From JADKAC01 sp964492065 (GTDB taxonomy: Bacteria; Bacteroidota; Bacteroidia; Chitinophagales; BACL12), in contig CAZBHH010000001.1 in assembly GCA_964492065.1 (NCBI GenBank), forward strand, positions 124,001-188,000: a DNA stretch of 64,000 bases, given 5' to 3'. The translations under genes were made by a program, and so were the position numbers. Position 1 is the stretch's first letter, and each line of letters opens with the position of its first letter. Below are positions 44,862 to 54,300 of the stretch, in pieces. Below the pieces are notes generated by a model that was not told the DNA's origin, ran no database searches, and saw only the letters and a program-made list of their open reading frames with translations.

Positions 44862-45544
44862 AATCTCAAAATTTGTCTGCGGCTTGCATCAATTTATATC
44901 TCGTTGCCGGGATGGTGCATATTGTAATGATGGCCGCCGGCAATGATCCGATGGTTCTGCTAACAAAATACGCCCTGATGCCCCTGTTGTGGTTATACGT
45001 CATCACATCCGCCGGTTTCGTTCGAAAAGTTTGGCTGCTCTCCCTGGCTCTTGCCTTTTCGTGGTTGGGAGATATCTTCCTGTTGTACGTCGCCGGCAAT
45101 CCAATGCATTTCACCGCAGGATTAGCTTCCTTTCTGGTTGCACATATTTTTTACATCGCCTGTTTCCTGCAAATGACAGAAACACGGGTAACAACATTAC
45201 AACTGAAGATGGTCATCCCCTTCGCAGTTTTTTGTATTGCACTTCTCGCCATTCTTTATCCTTCGCTGGGCGATATGCGACTGCCGGTAATCGCTTACGG
45301 AATGGTAATAACGTCTATGGGTATCGCTGCGCTGCACCGGCTGGGAAAAACATCCCGCTACAGTTTCGGTTTTGTATTTACAGGTGCTTTATTGTTTATC
45401 GCCTCTGATTCGCTGATTGCCGTCAACAAATTTCTTTCGCCGTTCAATTCTGCTCCCTATCTGATTATGTTGACTTATATCGCCGCCCAGTATTTAATTG
45501 TCAGCGGCTGTGTGCTGCACCTAAAAGAAAAAGCTCCGCTGTAA
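44858..45544 (+). CDS. YhhN/TMEM86-family protein (predicted lysoplasmalogenase)
   Basis: A 228-residue protein with about eight membrane helices. It starts with a TTG that overlaps the upstream stop (TTGA, 44858-44861); an ATG at 44912 would cut into the first helix. Family motifs are FSWLGDIFLLY (about 67-77), with the acidic residue expected at the active site, and FIASDSLIAVNKF (about 179-191). TMEM86 proteins hydrolyse the vinyl-ether bond of lysoplasmalogens. Coupling to the AGMO-like gene suggests a two-step ether lipid breakdown. Confidence 0.82.
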   Translation: MKSQNLSAACINLYLVAGMVHIVMMAAGNDPMVLLTKYALMPLLWLYVITSAGFVRKVWLLSLALAFSWLGDIFLLYVAGNPMHFTAGLASFLVAHIFYIACFLQMTETRVTTLQLKMVIPFAVFCIALLAILYPSLGDMRLPVIAYGMVITSMGIAALHRLGKTSRYSFGFVFTGALLFIASDSLIAVNKFLSPFNSAPYLIMLTYIAAQYLIVSGCVLHLKEKAPL

Positions 45545-45562
45545 TAAATTACGCAGAGCTTT
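45530..45562. terminator. Hairpin between convergent genes, T-rich on the minus strand
   Basis: Outer arms 45530-45536 and 45556-45562 are exact complements (7 bp) and an inner GTAAT/ATTAC stem sits within. Read on the minus strand it is followed by a TTTTTCTTTT tract, so it should terminate the leftward gene at 45608-46189; it also overlaps the end of the YhhN gene and may work in both directions. Confidence 0.65.
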
Positions 45563-45607
45563 GTTGAGGGTTAAGCAAATCTGTTTACAGATTATCCTTC
45601 GGGGTGA

Positions 45608-46189
45608 TCATGGGCGCAAGTAGTATTCTGTTGCACCCACTTCAATAAAGGAAATATGATCATTGCGGTCAACATAAATGGCTATTTCGGAAATTTTTTC
45701 CTTGTTTACCTTAATCGCTTTGCCTTGCAGGGCAATTTTTGCCTTAATCAGGCAATTCGGCGTGTTGTTCACATAATGATCGATGTTGCTGATTTCAAAT
45801 TCATAAATTTCCCCGTCGACGAGATACTCTACAGTGTTGTTCGTGAATAATAACTGTACAGTATTCATCTCCACCCGTTCGGGGGCAAATGAACTTTCAG
45901 TCTCAGCAATCTGCATATAAGGCATCACCTTGAATCCGGTAAGATTAAAGTAGTTTTTTAAGGTGATGTCTTCTACAGCAGTATATAGCGTTACCATATC
46001 GAGCACATTTTCAGTATTGGTAACAGTTGCTTCGGGTAGGCTGCCAACCTGCACTTTTGAAGTTGCGGGAGCGGTGGATTTACCGTTATTTAACACCAGG
46101 GCATTCTCCATGGTTGTCTGAGCGGTAAGGCAGATTGCAGAAGCACATATTGCAATTGCCAGGTTCGATAGTTTCAGTTGGTTAAGCAT
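45608..46189 (-). CDS. Secreted protein of unknown function
   Basis: A 193-residue protein with a clear signal peptide (cleavage about residue 23, after LTAQ). The mature part alternates short beta strands and has no Cys, membrane helix or sorting domain. I do not recognise a family. It is transcribed alone, with a 299-bp upstream region and a terminator-like hairpin downstream, so it is a real monocistronic gene. Confidence 0.7.
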   Translation of the reverse strand: MLNQLKLSNLAIAICASAICLTAQTTMENALVLNNGKSTAPATSKVQVGSLPEATVTNTENVLDMVTLYTAVEDITLKNYFNLTGFKVMPYMQIAETESSFAPERVEMNTVQLLFTNNTVEYLVDGEIYEFEISNIDHYVNNTPNCLIKAKIALQGKAIKVNKEKISEIAIYVDRNDHISFIEVGATEYYLRP

Positions 46190-46488
46190 ATTGATGATTT
46201 TAAAAGCAATAATATTCGAACTTTCAACACGTGGTTCTACAGCAAAGGGATTTGTGTGACTGCTGCAAAGCGGAATTATTACACTGTGTTTTATGAAAAA
46301 TCCAAAACGACAAGGTGTTTGTCTCTATTTTAACGCAAGAATTATCTGTCATTATTGTGACAAATTCCGGGTGTTAAGGGTTTTACCTCAACGATACAAC
46401 TGTGACAGAAAAAAGGTATCTGTTATAATACACTTTTCCGGAAGGGGGATCGCATTTCAATTAACAAATCTGCTGCTACAACAAGGCT
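46190..46488. other. Upstream region of the secreted unknown gene, with a palindrome
   Basis: About 300 bp between the icmF 3' end and the leftward secreted-protein gene. It holds a palindrome TGTCA-N6-TGACA at 46347-46362 and, 35 bp later, CTGTGACAG, which share the half-site pattern and may be regulator-binding sites. A plus-strand frame at 46293-46538 looks like chance: it runs into the icmF 3' end and has no family features. Confidence 0.35.
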
Positions 46489-49400
46489 TTACATATTTCT
46501 CCGGTATTGCCCTCCAACCTCGAACAACGCATTTGTGATTTGTCCGAGTGAACAATACCTGGATGCAACCATGATGGCATCGAACAGATTTTCATTGTGA
46601 ATTGCCTTCTGTTTCACTGTTTTAAGATGCTGTTCGCTTTCGGCGGCATATCGCTTTTGCAGGTTGCGCACCATAGAAATCTGGTATTCCTTTTCTGCTT
46701 GTTCGGCCCGGATAACCTCTTTAGGAAGTATGGTAGGCGAACCTTTGCTGTCGAGGAAGGTATTTACGCCGATAATCGGATACAGCCCTTTGTGTTTTAA
46801 GGTTTCGTAATACAGGCTCTCCTCCTGGATTTTTCCCCGCTGATACATCGTTTCCATGGCGCCCAATACGCCGCCGCGGTCGGTGATTTTATCAAACTCT
46901 GCAAGTACGGCGGCTTCGACGAGATCGGTGAGTTCCTCGATTATGAAAGCGCCCTGCAAGGGGTTCTCGTTTTTGGCGAGACCCAATTCCTTATTGATAA
47001 TAAGTTGAATGGCCATAGCCCGGCGCACGCTCTCCTCGGTTGGCGTGGTAATCGCTTCGTCGTACGCATTTGTATGCAGCGAATTGCAGTTGTCGTAAAT
47101 GGCATACAGCGCCTGCAGGGTGGTCCTGATATCGTTGAAATCAATTTCCTGAGCGTGCAGGCTTCTGCCCGAAGTCTGAATGTGGTATTTCAATTTTTGA
47201 GTCCGCTCATCGGCTCCGTATTTATATTTCATCGCCTTTGCCCAGATGCGACGAGCTACCCTGCCGATTACTGCGTATTCGGGATCTACGCCGTTGCTGA
47301 AAAAGAAAGACAGGTTGGGGCCGAATTTATTGATGTCCATTCCCCGGCTCAGATAGTACTCCACATAAGTAAAACCGTTGGCGAGGGTGAACGCCAGTTG
47401 GGTGATGGGATTGGCGCCCGCCTCGGCAATATGGTATCCCGAGATGGAAACAGAATAGAAATTTCTGACATTGTGCTCGATAAAATACTCCTGGACATCG
47501 CCCATCAGACGCAATGCAAATTCGGTAGAGAAAATGCAGGTGTTTTGCGCCTGGTCTTCCTTCAAAATATCTGCCTGCACGGTTCCACGAACGGTGTGCA
47601 GGGTGTGTTCCTTAATCTTATGATACACATCGGCAGGCAACACCTGGTCGCCGGTAACGCCGAGCAGCATTAGTCCCAGGCCGTCATTGCCTTCGGGCAG
47701 CGCTCCCTGGTATTGCGGCGCCGGTACCTGATGCCGGTCAAAAATGGATTGTATCTTCTGTTTCACTTCCTCTTCCATGCCGTTTTGGCGGATGTACATT
47801 TCGCATTGCTGATCAATGGCTGCATTCATGAAATATCCGAGCAGGATAGGCGCCGGCCCGTTGATAGTCATGGAAACGGATGTTTTGGGATCGGCGAGGT
47901 TAAATCCCGAGTACAGTTTTTTGGCATCGTCCAGACAACAAATGCTCACACCGCTGTTGCCGATCTTTCCGTAAATATCGGGGCGGATATCCGGGTCGTT
48001 GCCGTACAGGGTCACGCTGTCGAATGCCGTTGAAAGCCTCTTTGCCGGCATACCGGCCGAAACGTAGTGAAAGCGGCGGTTGGTGCGCTCCGGGCCGCCT
48101 TCGCCGGCAAACATGCGGGCGGGGTCTTCCTCCGCTCTTTTAAACGGGAAAATACCCGCCGTAAAGGGAAATGCCCCGGGGATATTCTCCTGCAATTGCC
48201 AATGCAAAATATCTCCCCATGCCTCATAACGCGGCAATGCAATTTTCGGAATCTGCAGGTGACTCAAACTCTCCGTATGGGTTTTTGCGTGTATTTCCTT
48301 TCCACGCACCTTGTACACGTAGGTATCTGCTTTAAACGCATCGACTGCGGATTCCCAGTTTGAAATTAATTGCCAGTTGGCGGATTCCAGTTCCCGGAAA
48401 ACGGTATTGTAAACGGTTTGAAGCTTTTCCTTTGTTTCGGCGTCGGTCACTTCCTGCAAGGCAATTTGCAGAGCGTATATTTTCTGGGCGATAGCTTTTT
48501 GCTGCAAAGCCTTATTATCGTATGCACGGTTATTCTCGGCGATTTCACTTAAATACCTGGTGCGATGCGGCGGAATAATAAAAATCTTTTTACTCATCTC
48601 ATCGCTGATGGTAAAATTACTGTTGAAGTGCGCACCTGTCTTTGTATTTAACACCTCTATCAGTTGCTTGTACAGGCGATTTGTCCCCGGATCGTTAAAC
48701 TGTGAGGCAATAGTTGCAAATACGGGTACATCTTCCGATTCCCTGTCGAATAGTTTATGGTTTCGCCGGTATTGTTTTATCACATCCCGCAATGCATCTT
48801 CGGCGCCTCTCTTATCGAATTTATTGATGGCAATCACGTCGGCAAAGTCCAGCATATCAATTTTCTCCAGTTGCGAAGCTGCGCCGTACTCCGGCGTCAT
48901 CACATACAGGCTCATATCGCAATGTTCGGTGATCTCGGTATCCGATTGACCTATGCCGGAAGTTTCCAATAGTATCAGGTCAAATCCGGCGGCTTTTAAA
49001 ATTTGCACTGCCGGGTCCACGTGTTTACTCAGCGACAGATTTGCCTGGCGGGTGGCCAGCGAACGCATATACACTCTGGGATTTTGAATCGCATTCATGC
49101 GGATGCGGTCGCCTAACAAGGCGCCTCCGGTTTTTCGCTTCGACGGATCGACGGAAATAATAGCGATGGTTTTATTTTCGAAGTCCATGAGAAACCTGCG
49201 CACCAATTCATCGACGAGACTCGATTTCCCCGAACCGCCGGTACCGGTTATTCCCAGAACGGGTGTCTTTGATTTTTCCGCCAGGGGAAGAATGACTTGC
49301 ATAATCTCCTTGGCTTTCTGCGGATAATTTTCCACGGCGCTTATCAACCGTGCAATAGCTCCCCAATCGTTAGGTTGCAGATGCTTTAACTCGCCGTTGA

Positions 49401-49851
49401 GATGTTCTCCGACAGGGTAATCACTCTGCTTCACCACATCGTTAATCATTCCCTGTAACCCCATTGCCCTGCCATCGTCCGGCGAATAGATTCTGCTGAT
49501 GCCGTAATTCTGCAATTCTTCAATTTCCGCCGGCAGGATAGTTCCACCGCCGCCGCCGAATATCTTGATATGCCCGGCGCCTTTCTCTTTTAATAGATCG
49601 TACATGTATTTGAAATACTCTACATGCCCCCCCTGGTAACTGGTAAGGGCAATCGCCTGTACATCTTCCTGTATGGCGCAATTTACCACTTCATCCACGC
49701 TGCGATCATGACCGAGATGAATGACCTCTACGCCGGTTGACTGGATAATGCGACGCATAATATTAATGGCAGCATCGTGTCCGTCAAATAAAGAAGCAGC
49801 CGTAACAATGCGCACCTTATGTTTTGGTTGATACACTACAGTTTCCTTCAT
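46489..49851 (-). CDS. icmF: Fused isobutyryl-CoA mutase (IcmF): B12 domain, G-protein chaperone and mutase
   Basis: A 1120-residue three-part enzyme. The N-terminal adenosylcobalamin domain has FDGHDAAINI with the cobalt-ligating His25. The middle MeaI-type GTPase chaperone has P-loop GTGGSGKSS (202-211) and NKFDKRG near 345. The C-terminal acyl-CoA mutase TIM barrel has RLSTAFDSVTLYGNDPDIRPDIYGK-like sequence (start about 635) identical in style to characterised IcmF rather than methylmalonyl-CoA mutase. It interconverts isobutyryl-CoA and n-butyryl-CoA (some also isovaleryl/pivalyl-CoA). Start ATG 49851 is preferred over 49878 because a perfect -7 box lies 24 bp upstream. Confidence 0.93.
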   Translation of the reverse strand: MKETVVYQPKHKVRIVTAASLFDGHDAAINIMRRIIQSTGVEVIHLGHDRSVDEVVNCAIQEDVQAIALTSYQGGHVEYFKYMYDLLKEKGAGHIKIFGGGGGTILPAEIEELQNYGISRIYSPDDGRAMGLQGMINDVVKQSDYPVGEHLNGELKHLQPNDWGAIARLISAVENYPQKAKEIMQVILPLAEKSKTPVLGITGTGGSGKSSLVDELVRRFLMDFENKTIAIISVDPSKRKTGGALLGDRIRMNAIQNPRVYMRSLATRQANLSLSKHVDPAVQILKAAGFDLILLETSGIGQSDTEITEHCDMSLYVMTPEYGAASQLEKIDMLDFADVIAINKFDKRGAEDALRDVIKQYRRNHKLFDRESEDVPVFATIASQFNDPGTNRLYKQLIEVLNTKTGAHFNSNFTISDEMSKKIFIIPPHRTRYLSEIAENNRAYDNKALQQKAIAQKIYALQIALQEVTDAETKEKLQTVYNTVFRELESANWQLISNWESAVDAFKADTYVYKVRGKEIHAKTHTESLSHLQIPKIALPRYEAWGDILHWQLQENIPGAFPFTAGIFPFKRAEEDPARMFAGEGGPERTNRRFHYVSAGMPAKRLSTAFDSVTLYGNDPDIRPDIYGKIGNSGVSICCLDDAKKLYSGFNLADPKTSVSMTINGPAPILLGYFMNAAIDQQCEMYIRQNGMEEEVKQKIQSIFDRHQVPAPQYQGALPEGNDGLGLMLLGVTGDQVLPADVYHKIKEHTLHTVRGTVQADILKEDQAQNTCIFSTEFALRLMGDVQEYFIEHNVRNFYSVSISGYHIAEAGANPITQLAFTLANGFTYVEYYLSRGMDINKFGPNLSFFFSNGVDPEYAVIGRVARRIWAKAMKYKYGADERTQKLKYHIQTSGRSLHAQEIDFNDIRTTLQALYAIYDNCNSLHTNAYDEAITTPTEESVRRAMAIQLIINKELGLAKNENPLQGAFIIEELTDLVEAAVLAEFDKITDRGGVLGAMETMYQRGKIQEESLYYETLKHKGLYPIIGVNTFLDSKGSPTILPKEVIRAEQAEKEYQISMVRNLQKRYAAESEQHLKTVKQKAIHNENLFDAIMVASRYCSLGQITNALFEVGGQYRRNM

Positions 49852-49875
49852 ACAATTCAAATTGAGAACGGATTG

Positions 49876-49883
49876 CAAATTTA
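49876..49883 (-). promoter_or_regulatory. -7 promoter box of icmF
   Basis: Reads TAAATTTG on the minus strand, perfect TAnnTTTG match, 24 bp before the icmF ATG at 49851. Confidence 0.6.
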
Positions 49884-50113
49884 AGGAATTCGGGAAGGAG
49901 GGCTAAGCCTTCTGAGTTGAAACTTCCGGCTTTGCGGCATACACCGACCTGCCTGTATTAGCCGGAGGCAGATTCGCATTAGTATTCTCTAAGAAATGCA
50001 ATACCGGTTCAATAGCATCGGTAGAATTCCGATGATGCATCAAACCTCAAAGCCAAAGAGAAAAAGTTGTTCTTCCGAATATAAATTACCTGTAAACAGC
50101 GCAGCAAAATATA

Positions 50114-51310
50114 TTATTCTTCCGGCGCTTCCTCCATTGTTTTCAATGCGTTGAAATCGAACAGCAGGGTAAAGCGCAGGGTATTGTCCAGCGGATTCTG
50201 CCCTTGGGAAGAAGGTACTAAATACGAGAAGTCAAGGCCGAAGACATTGTAGCGCAATCCCAGTCCGAGGGTAAAATACTGGCGTCCGCCCTTGGCGGGA
50301 TGCTCATAAAAATACCCCGCACGCACTGCAAACAGATTGTTGTACCAATACTCCAAACCCGAAGCGATCATAATTTCGTGGAACTCTTCGCGGGGACCTC
50401 CCGGCGCATCCGAGAAGGAGCTGAACATGCCGGAGATGGTGCTGTTCTGTTTGTAATCACGCACGCCATCGTTATCGGCATCGGTAGTATCGGGTGTCGG
50501 CACCAGCAGTTTATTGAGGTCGAGTGTAATACACATTTCATTGTATTTATCGAAATGAATTCCCCAGGTGGCGCCCAGTCCGAGATTGGTAGGCATGTAA
50601 TCTCTTTCTACGCTGCTCGTATAGGTGAGTTTATTGCCGATATTGGAAATACTTAAGCCGGTATTGAAATACGAATCTTTTCGGTTAATCTTAAAATCGG
50701 TAGTATAAAACAAGGATAAATCGGCGGCGATACCATTGGCCGCTTTAACCGGAACCCCGTTTACAAACTGTCCGGTTGCCAGGTTGGAATAGACGTATTT
50801 AAGGTCGAGACCAACTCCGAAGTTTTCGGCAAGCTTCCTTGAATACGCCACATCGAAAGCGAATTCATTCGGTCTGAAATCCTGGAGTACCTGGCCGTTC
50901 TGGTCGGTAAACGTAATGTTGCCGAGCGAGAAATAACGCAGGCCTACACCTACGGTCTGTTGATCGTCTATTTTAAAGAAGCTCGCCACACTTGCCAGGT
51001 AAATATCATTGACGAGATTGCTCAGCCAGGGTGTATAGGATAACGACAATCCGGACTTATCTTCAATAAACGAGAGCTTAGACGCATTCCAGAATATGGA
51101 ATTGGCATCGGGAGAAATCGAAATGCCGGCATCGCCCATCGCCGCCGAGCGGCCATCGGGAGATATGCGCAAAAACGGCACTGCGGTAGTCACTGTATTC
51201 AAATAATCATCGCCGGTTCCTGAACTGGGGATGGTAATTTGCCCAAAGGCGGTATTGCCTATTACAGATATCAGGGCAATTAAAATAAAGGTTCTGTTTT
51301 TTTGAAACAT
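50114..51310 (-). CDS. porV: Type IX secretion outer membrane protein PorV (LptO)
   Basis: A 398-residue outer-membrane beta-barrel of the FadL-like PorV family. A signal peptide (ends about FGQ) is followed by the family N-terminus TAVPFLRISPDGRSAAMGDAG and SIFWNASKLSF. PorV shuttles cargo from the translocon to the PorU sortase on the surface. Start ATG 51310 (MFQKNRTFIL) preferred over an upstream in-frame ATG because a perfect -7 box lies 17 bp before it. It follows porU by 38 bp and so can also be co-transcribed with it. Confidence 0.93.
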   Translation of the reverse strand: MFQKNRTFILIALISVIGNTAFGQITIPSSGTGDDYLNTVTTAVPFLRISPDGRSAAMGDAGISISPDANSIFWNASKLSFIEDKSGLSLSYTPWLSNLVNDIYLASVASFFKIDDQQTVGVGLRYFSLGNITFTDQNGQVLQDFRPNEFAFDVAYSRKLAENFGVGLDLKYVYSNLATGQFVNGVPVKAANGIAADLSLFYTTDFKINRKDSYFNTGLSISNIGNKLTYTSSVERDYMPTNLGLGATWGIHFDKYNEMCITLDLNKLLVPTPDTTDADNDGVRDYKQNSTISGMFSSFSDAPGGPREEFHEIMIASGLEYWYNNLFAVRAGYFYEHPAKGGRQYFTLGLGLRYNVFGLDFSYLVPSSQGQNPLDNTLRFTLLFDFNALKTMEEAPEE

Positions 51311-51327
51311 TATTATAAATTGGGTTG

Positions 51328-51335
51328 CAAATTTA
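51328..51335 (-). promoter_or_regulatory. -7 promoter box of porV
   Basis: Reads TAAATTTG on the minus strand, perfect TAnnTTTG match, 17 bp before the porV ATG, within the porU-porV gap. Confidence 0.55.
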
Positions 51336-51348
51336 CAAATCAAAATCT

Positions 51349-54300
51349 TTAACGAAGAATTACGAGTTTTTGGAATTCCACCGCCTTGGAATTATCGGAT
51401 GCGGCCTTTACTGAAAGTTTGTACACATACACGCCTCTGCCGATCGGGTCGCCAAAAGCGTCTAAACCATCCCAGGCGATTCCTTCCACCCGATAGCTTT
51501 CGGTGGAAATTTGCTGCGCAATGGTCTGTATCAACTTACCACTGACGGTAAATATTTCTACCCGCACATCCAATAAATCCCCCGGGCGGTTGTGCTCAAA
51601 CCAAAATTCCGTGTAAGTCGTAAACGGATTGGGGTAATTCAGCACGTGGTCCAGCGCCAGTTTGGAATTTTCGGCAACGACGAATTCGGTATAGCCCTCG
51701 CCCGAGTTATTGTACACATCCCATGCGGTAACCGCAATGGAGTGCCTACCGGGCTCAAGCGACCTGAGGGGGTAGTTCACTTCGCCTTTCTGGTAGCTGT
51801 CCAGTTCAGACTCGTAATAATCATTTAATGAAACTCCCTGGGTTTCATCGTTGAGCAGGGCGATAATATCGTGTCCAATACCGTTTCCGGCAGTATTTAT
51901 TCCATTTTCATCTTCCAGCTTTATGTAAAGAACGGGATTTTCATCGGTCAGTCCTCCAAAAACAAATTTTTCGTCGTTCATGTAAACGCTCACCTTTGGG
52001 CCGGTATTGTCCGTACCGGCAGAATCTGCGGTGCCGCCGATGATGATATTTTTTTCAAATCCGGCGGCATCTTCATACCCGTTATCCGCATAATAACTCA
52101 GTTTGCCATTGCCGAACAGGTAAGAAATATCCTTGGGAACGATGAATGTAAACTCAAAAGCGCCGTTTACCACGCTTGCCTTACCCTTGTAAATTGCGTT
52201 TTTCTGAAGCGAAAACGTGAAGAGGCTGCTCTTGCCCGGGTCGTTTACAAGGGTGTTTACGTTGAGGGGCTTATCGTACACCGTCGGGTAAACGATGCCG
52301 TTAAAGCCGGTTATCACCGCACCGGAAGTATTTTGAATTTCGCCTTTAATCGTCACCTTCTCCAGCGCTTTCAGCGTATCGGCCGCATCCGCCACCGGGA
52401 TATTGTTCACCTCTTTTGTCACCACATTGTATTTGGGGTAATTTAAAATCAGACCCGGGTCGCCCAGCAACAGGAACTTGCGGTTGTTAATCGCCTGGGT
52501 CGATCCGCTTCCCGTATTGTTTTTCCCGTCCATCAGCGCATCCCCCAATGCCGGCATGCCGTCGGCATCTCCCTGCAACACGCTGTAGAAGAAATTACTG
52601 GAAAGCACGTAGTTTGCATAGGCGTACACAATGCGCACCGTAGTTAGCAGGCCGATTCCACCGCCCCGGTTGCTCAATAAAATCATCTCGCCGGCAGAGG
52701 TCTTCTCGGGATTGTCAAACCGGGCAAAAGAACAGGTGGCAGTTACAAACAGCGGCAGTTTATCCATATTGGTCCAACTGTTTATATCATCGACACCCAA
52801 CACCCGTTCCTGTGCCCAGTTTTGTTCATTGCCATGCCCCGACCAGTTGATGATAAATGTCCCCAGGAACATCTGGTTGTTTAAATCGCTGTTAGCCTCC
52901 GGATAGCGCTGACCGCCGGCGCCGGGAATTTGTTTATAAGCGTCCAGGTAAATTTTATTGATGTTGTACAAGGGGTGATTATCTGCAATCCAATTGGCGA
53001 TATCGTCGGCATCATCGATATGGGTATTGCCATCCTCATCATCGGCGACAAAGCACAATGTATTTCGCCAGCTTCCAAACGAGGCCGGCGATTTGTAATT
53101 GAGGATTTTATCCACCACATCCTGGGCTTCGGAAACCGAATTGACTGAAAACCTGCCAATGCCGATATCCAGCTTATTGATGTCAGAGCTCAAATCTCCT
53201 CCTTCTGCTTCATCCAGGAAACCCACGTAATCATCTGTGGGATATGTATAAATCTGGTGGACGGATTCATAGCTCTGAAATGTGGGAATGCGGTTGGTAT
53301 TATCCGCTTCGGGAATTTTTAGGTTTTTAAAATCGTAGGAGGCATCGCCGAATAACAGCAAATATCTCGGCAACAGCGACGAATCGCTGCCGGCTCTGTC
53401 GTAAAACATGCGCATCATATTGCGGATGGCCGTAATGTCGGGGGTGCCGGATGAAAACTCATTGTACACCTGGCCGATGGTTACCACCAGCGTATCGTAA
53501 CCGTCGGCATCCTTATGGAATGCGGCAATTTGCCGGGCCTGGTCAATGTAATCCGGATGGGTTACCACGATATAATCGGGGGAATTGGCGCTGTTGTGAA
53601 TATTTTGGTTGGCCACTGCACCTTTAAAATCAATCTGGCTGGAAGGAAATACATCCGTCAATTGCAGTAAGGCAAACTTCTTTAAAGTATCTGCCGGCAG
53701 TGTGAAATTAACCGCACCATCCGCATAGGTATATTCTTGCGATTTGATATTGAGCGGGTCGGTTACGTCCCAAAGCAATACGCCATTCGGCGAGATTGCG
53801 GTGTAATGCGCAATATTGCCTGCGCCCACTATATCCCTGTCTTTAAACAGCAATTGTGAATTGTTGTATTGCAGTGCACAACGCACCGTTACTTCGATAT
53901 AATCGAGCCATCCTTTGCTGCCGCCGGGGCCTGAAAACAAGATGTCAAAATTCAGCGACGATGCGGAAGCAGGCACAAACGGCGTGTAGGTGGTATAAAT
54001 ATTTGCATAGCTGTTTTCCGTACTTTCCGGTGTAGGCGGAATGGATACAACATTGGAATAACCGCTGCCACTTAGTGTAAAATTCGAAAATCCGGCGCTG
54101 CTCTTTGCGGCGAGAAAATAGCGGATATATGCCGTTTCACTCGTCTTGATATTCGCAATAGTTGCCGTGTAATTTCTCGTATTACTAAAATTATCGAGCG
54201 GCGCATCAAACCATTGACGACCTGAATTTATTAAATTGACTACATCATTGTCCCATACTTGATTGTAGTCATAGGAATTGGAATTTTTGTTGGCAACGGC

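Noticed and set aside
46293..46538. 81-codon plus-strand frame
   Set aside because: Runs into the icmF 3' end on the opposite strand; composition not protein-like.
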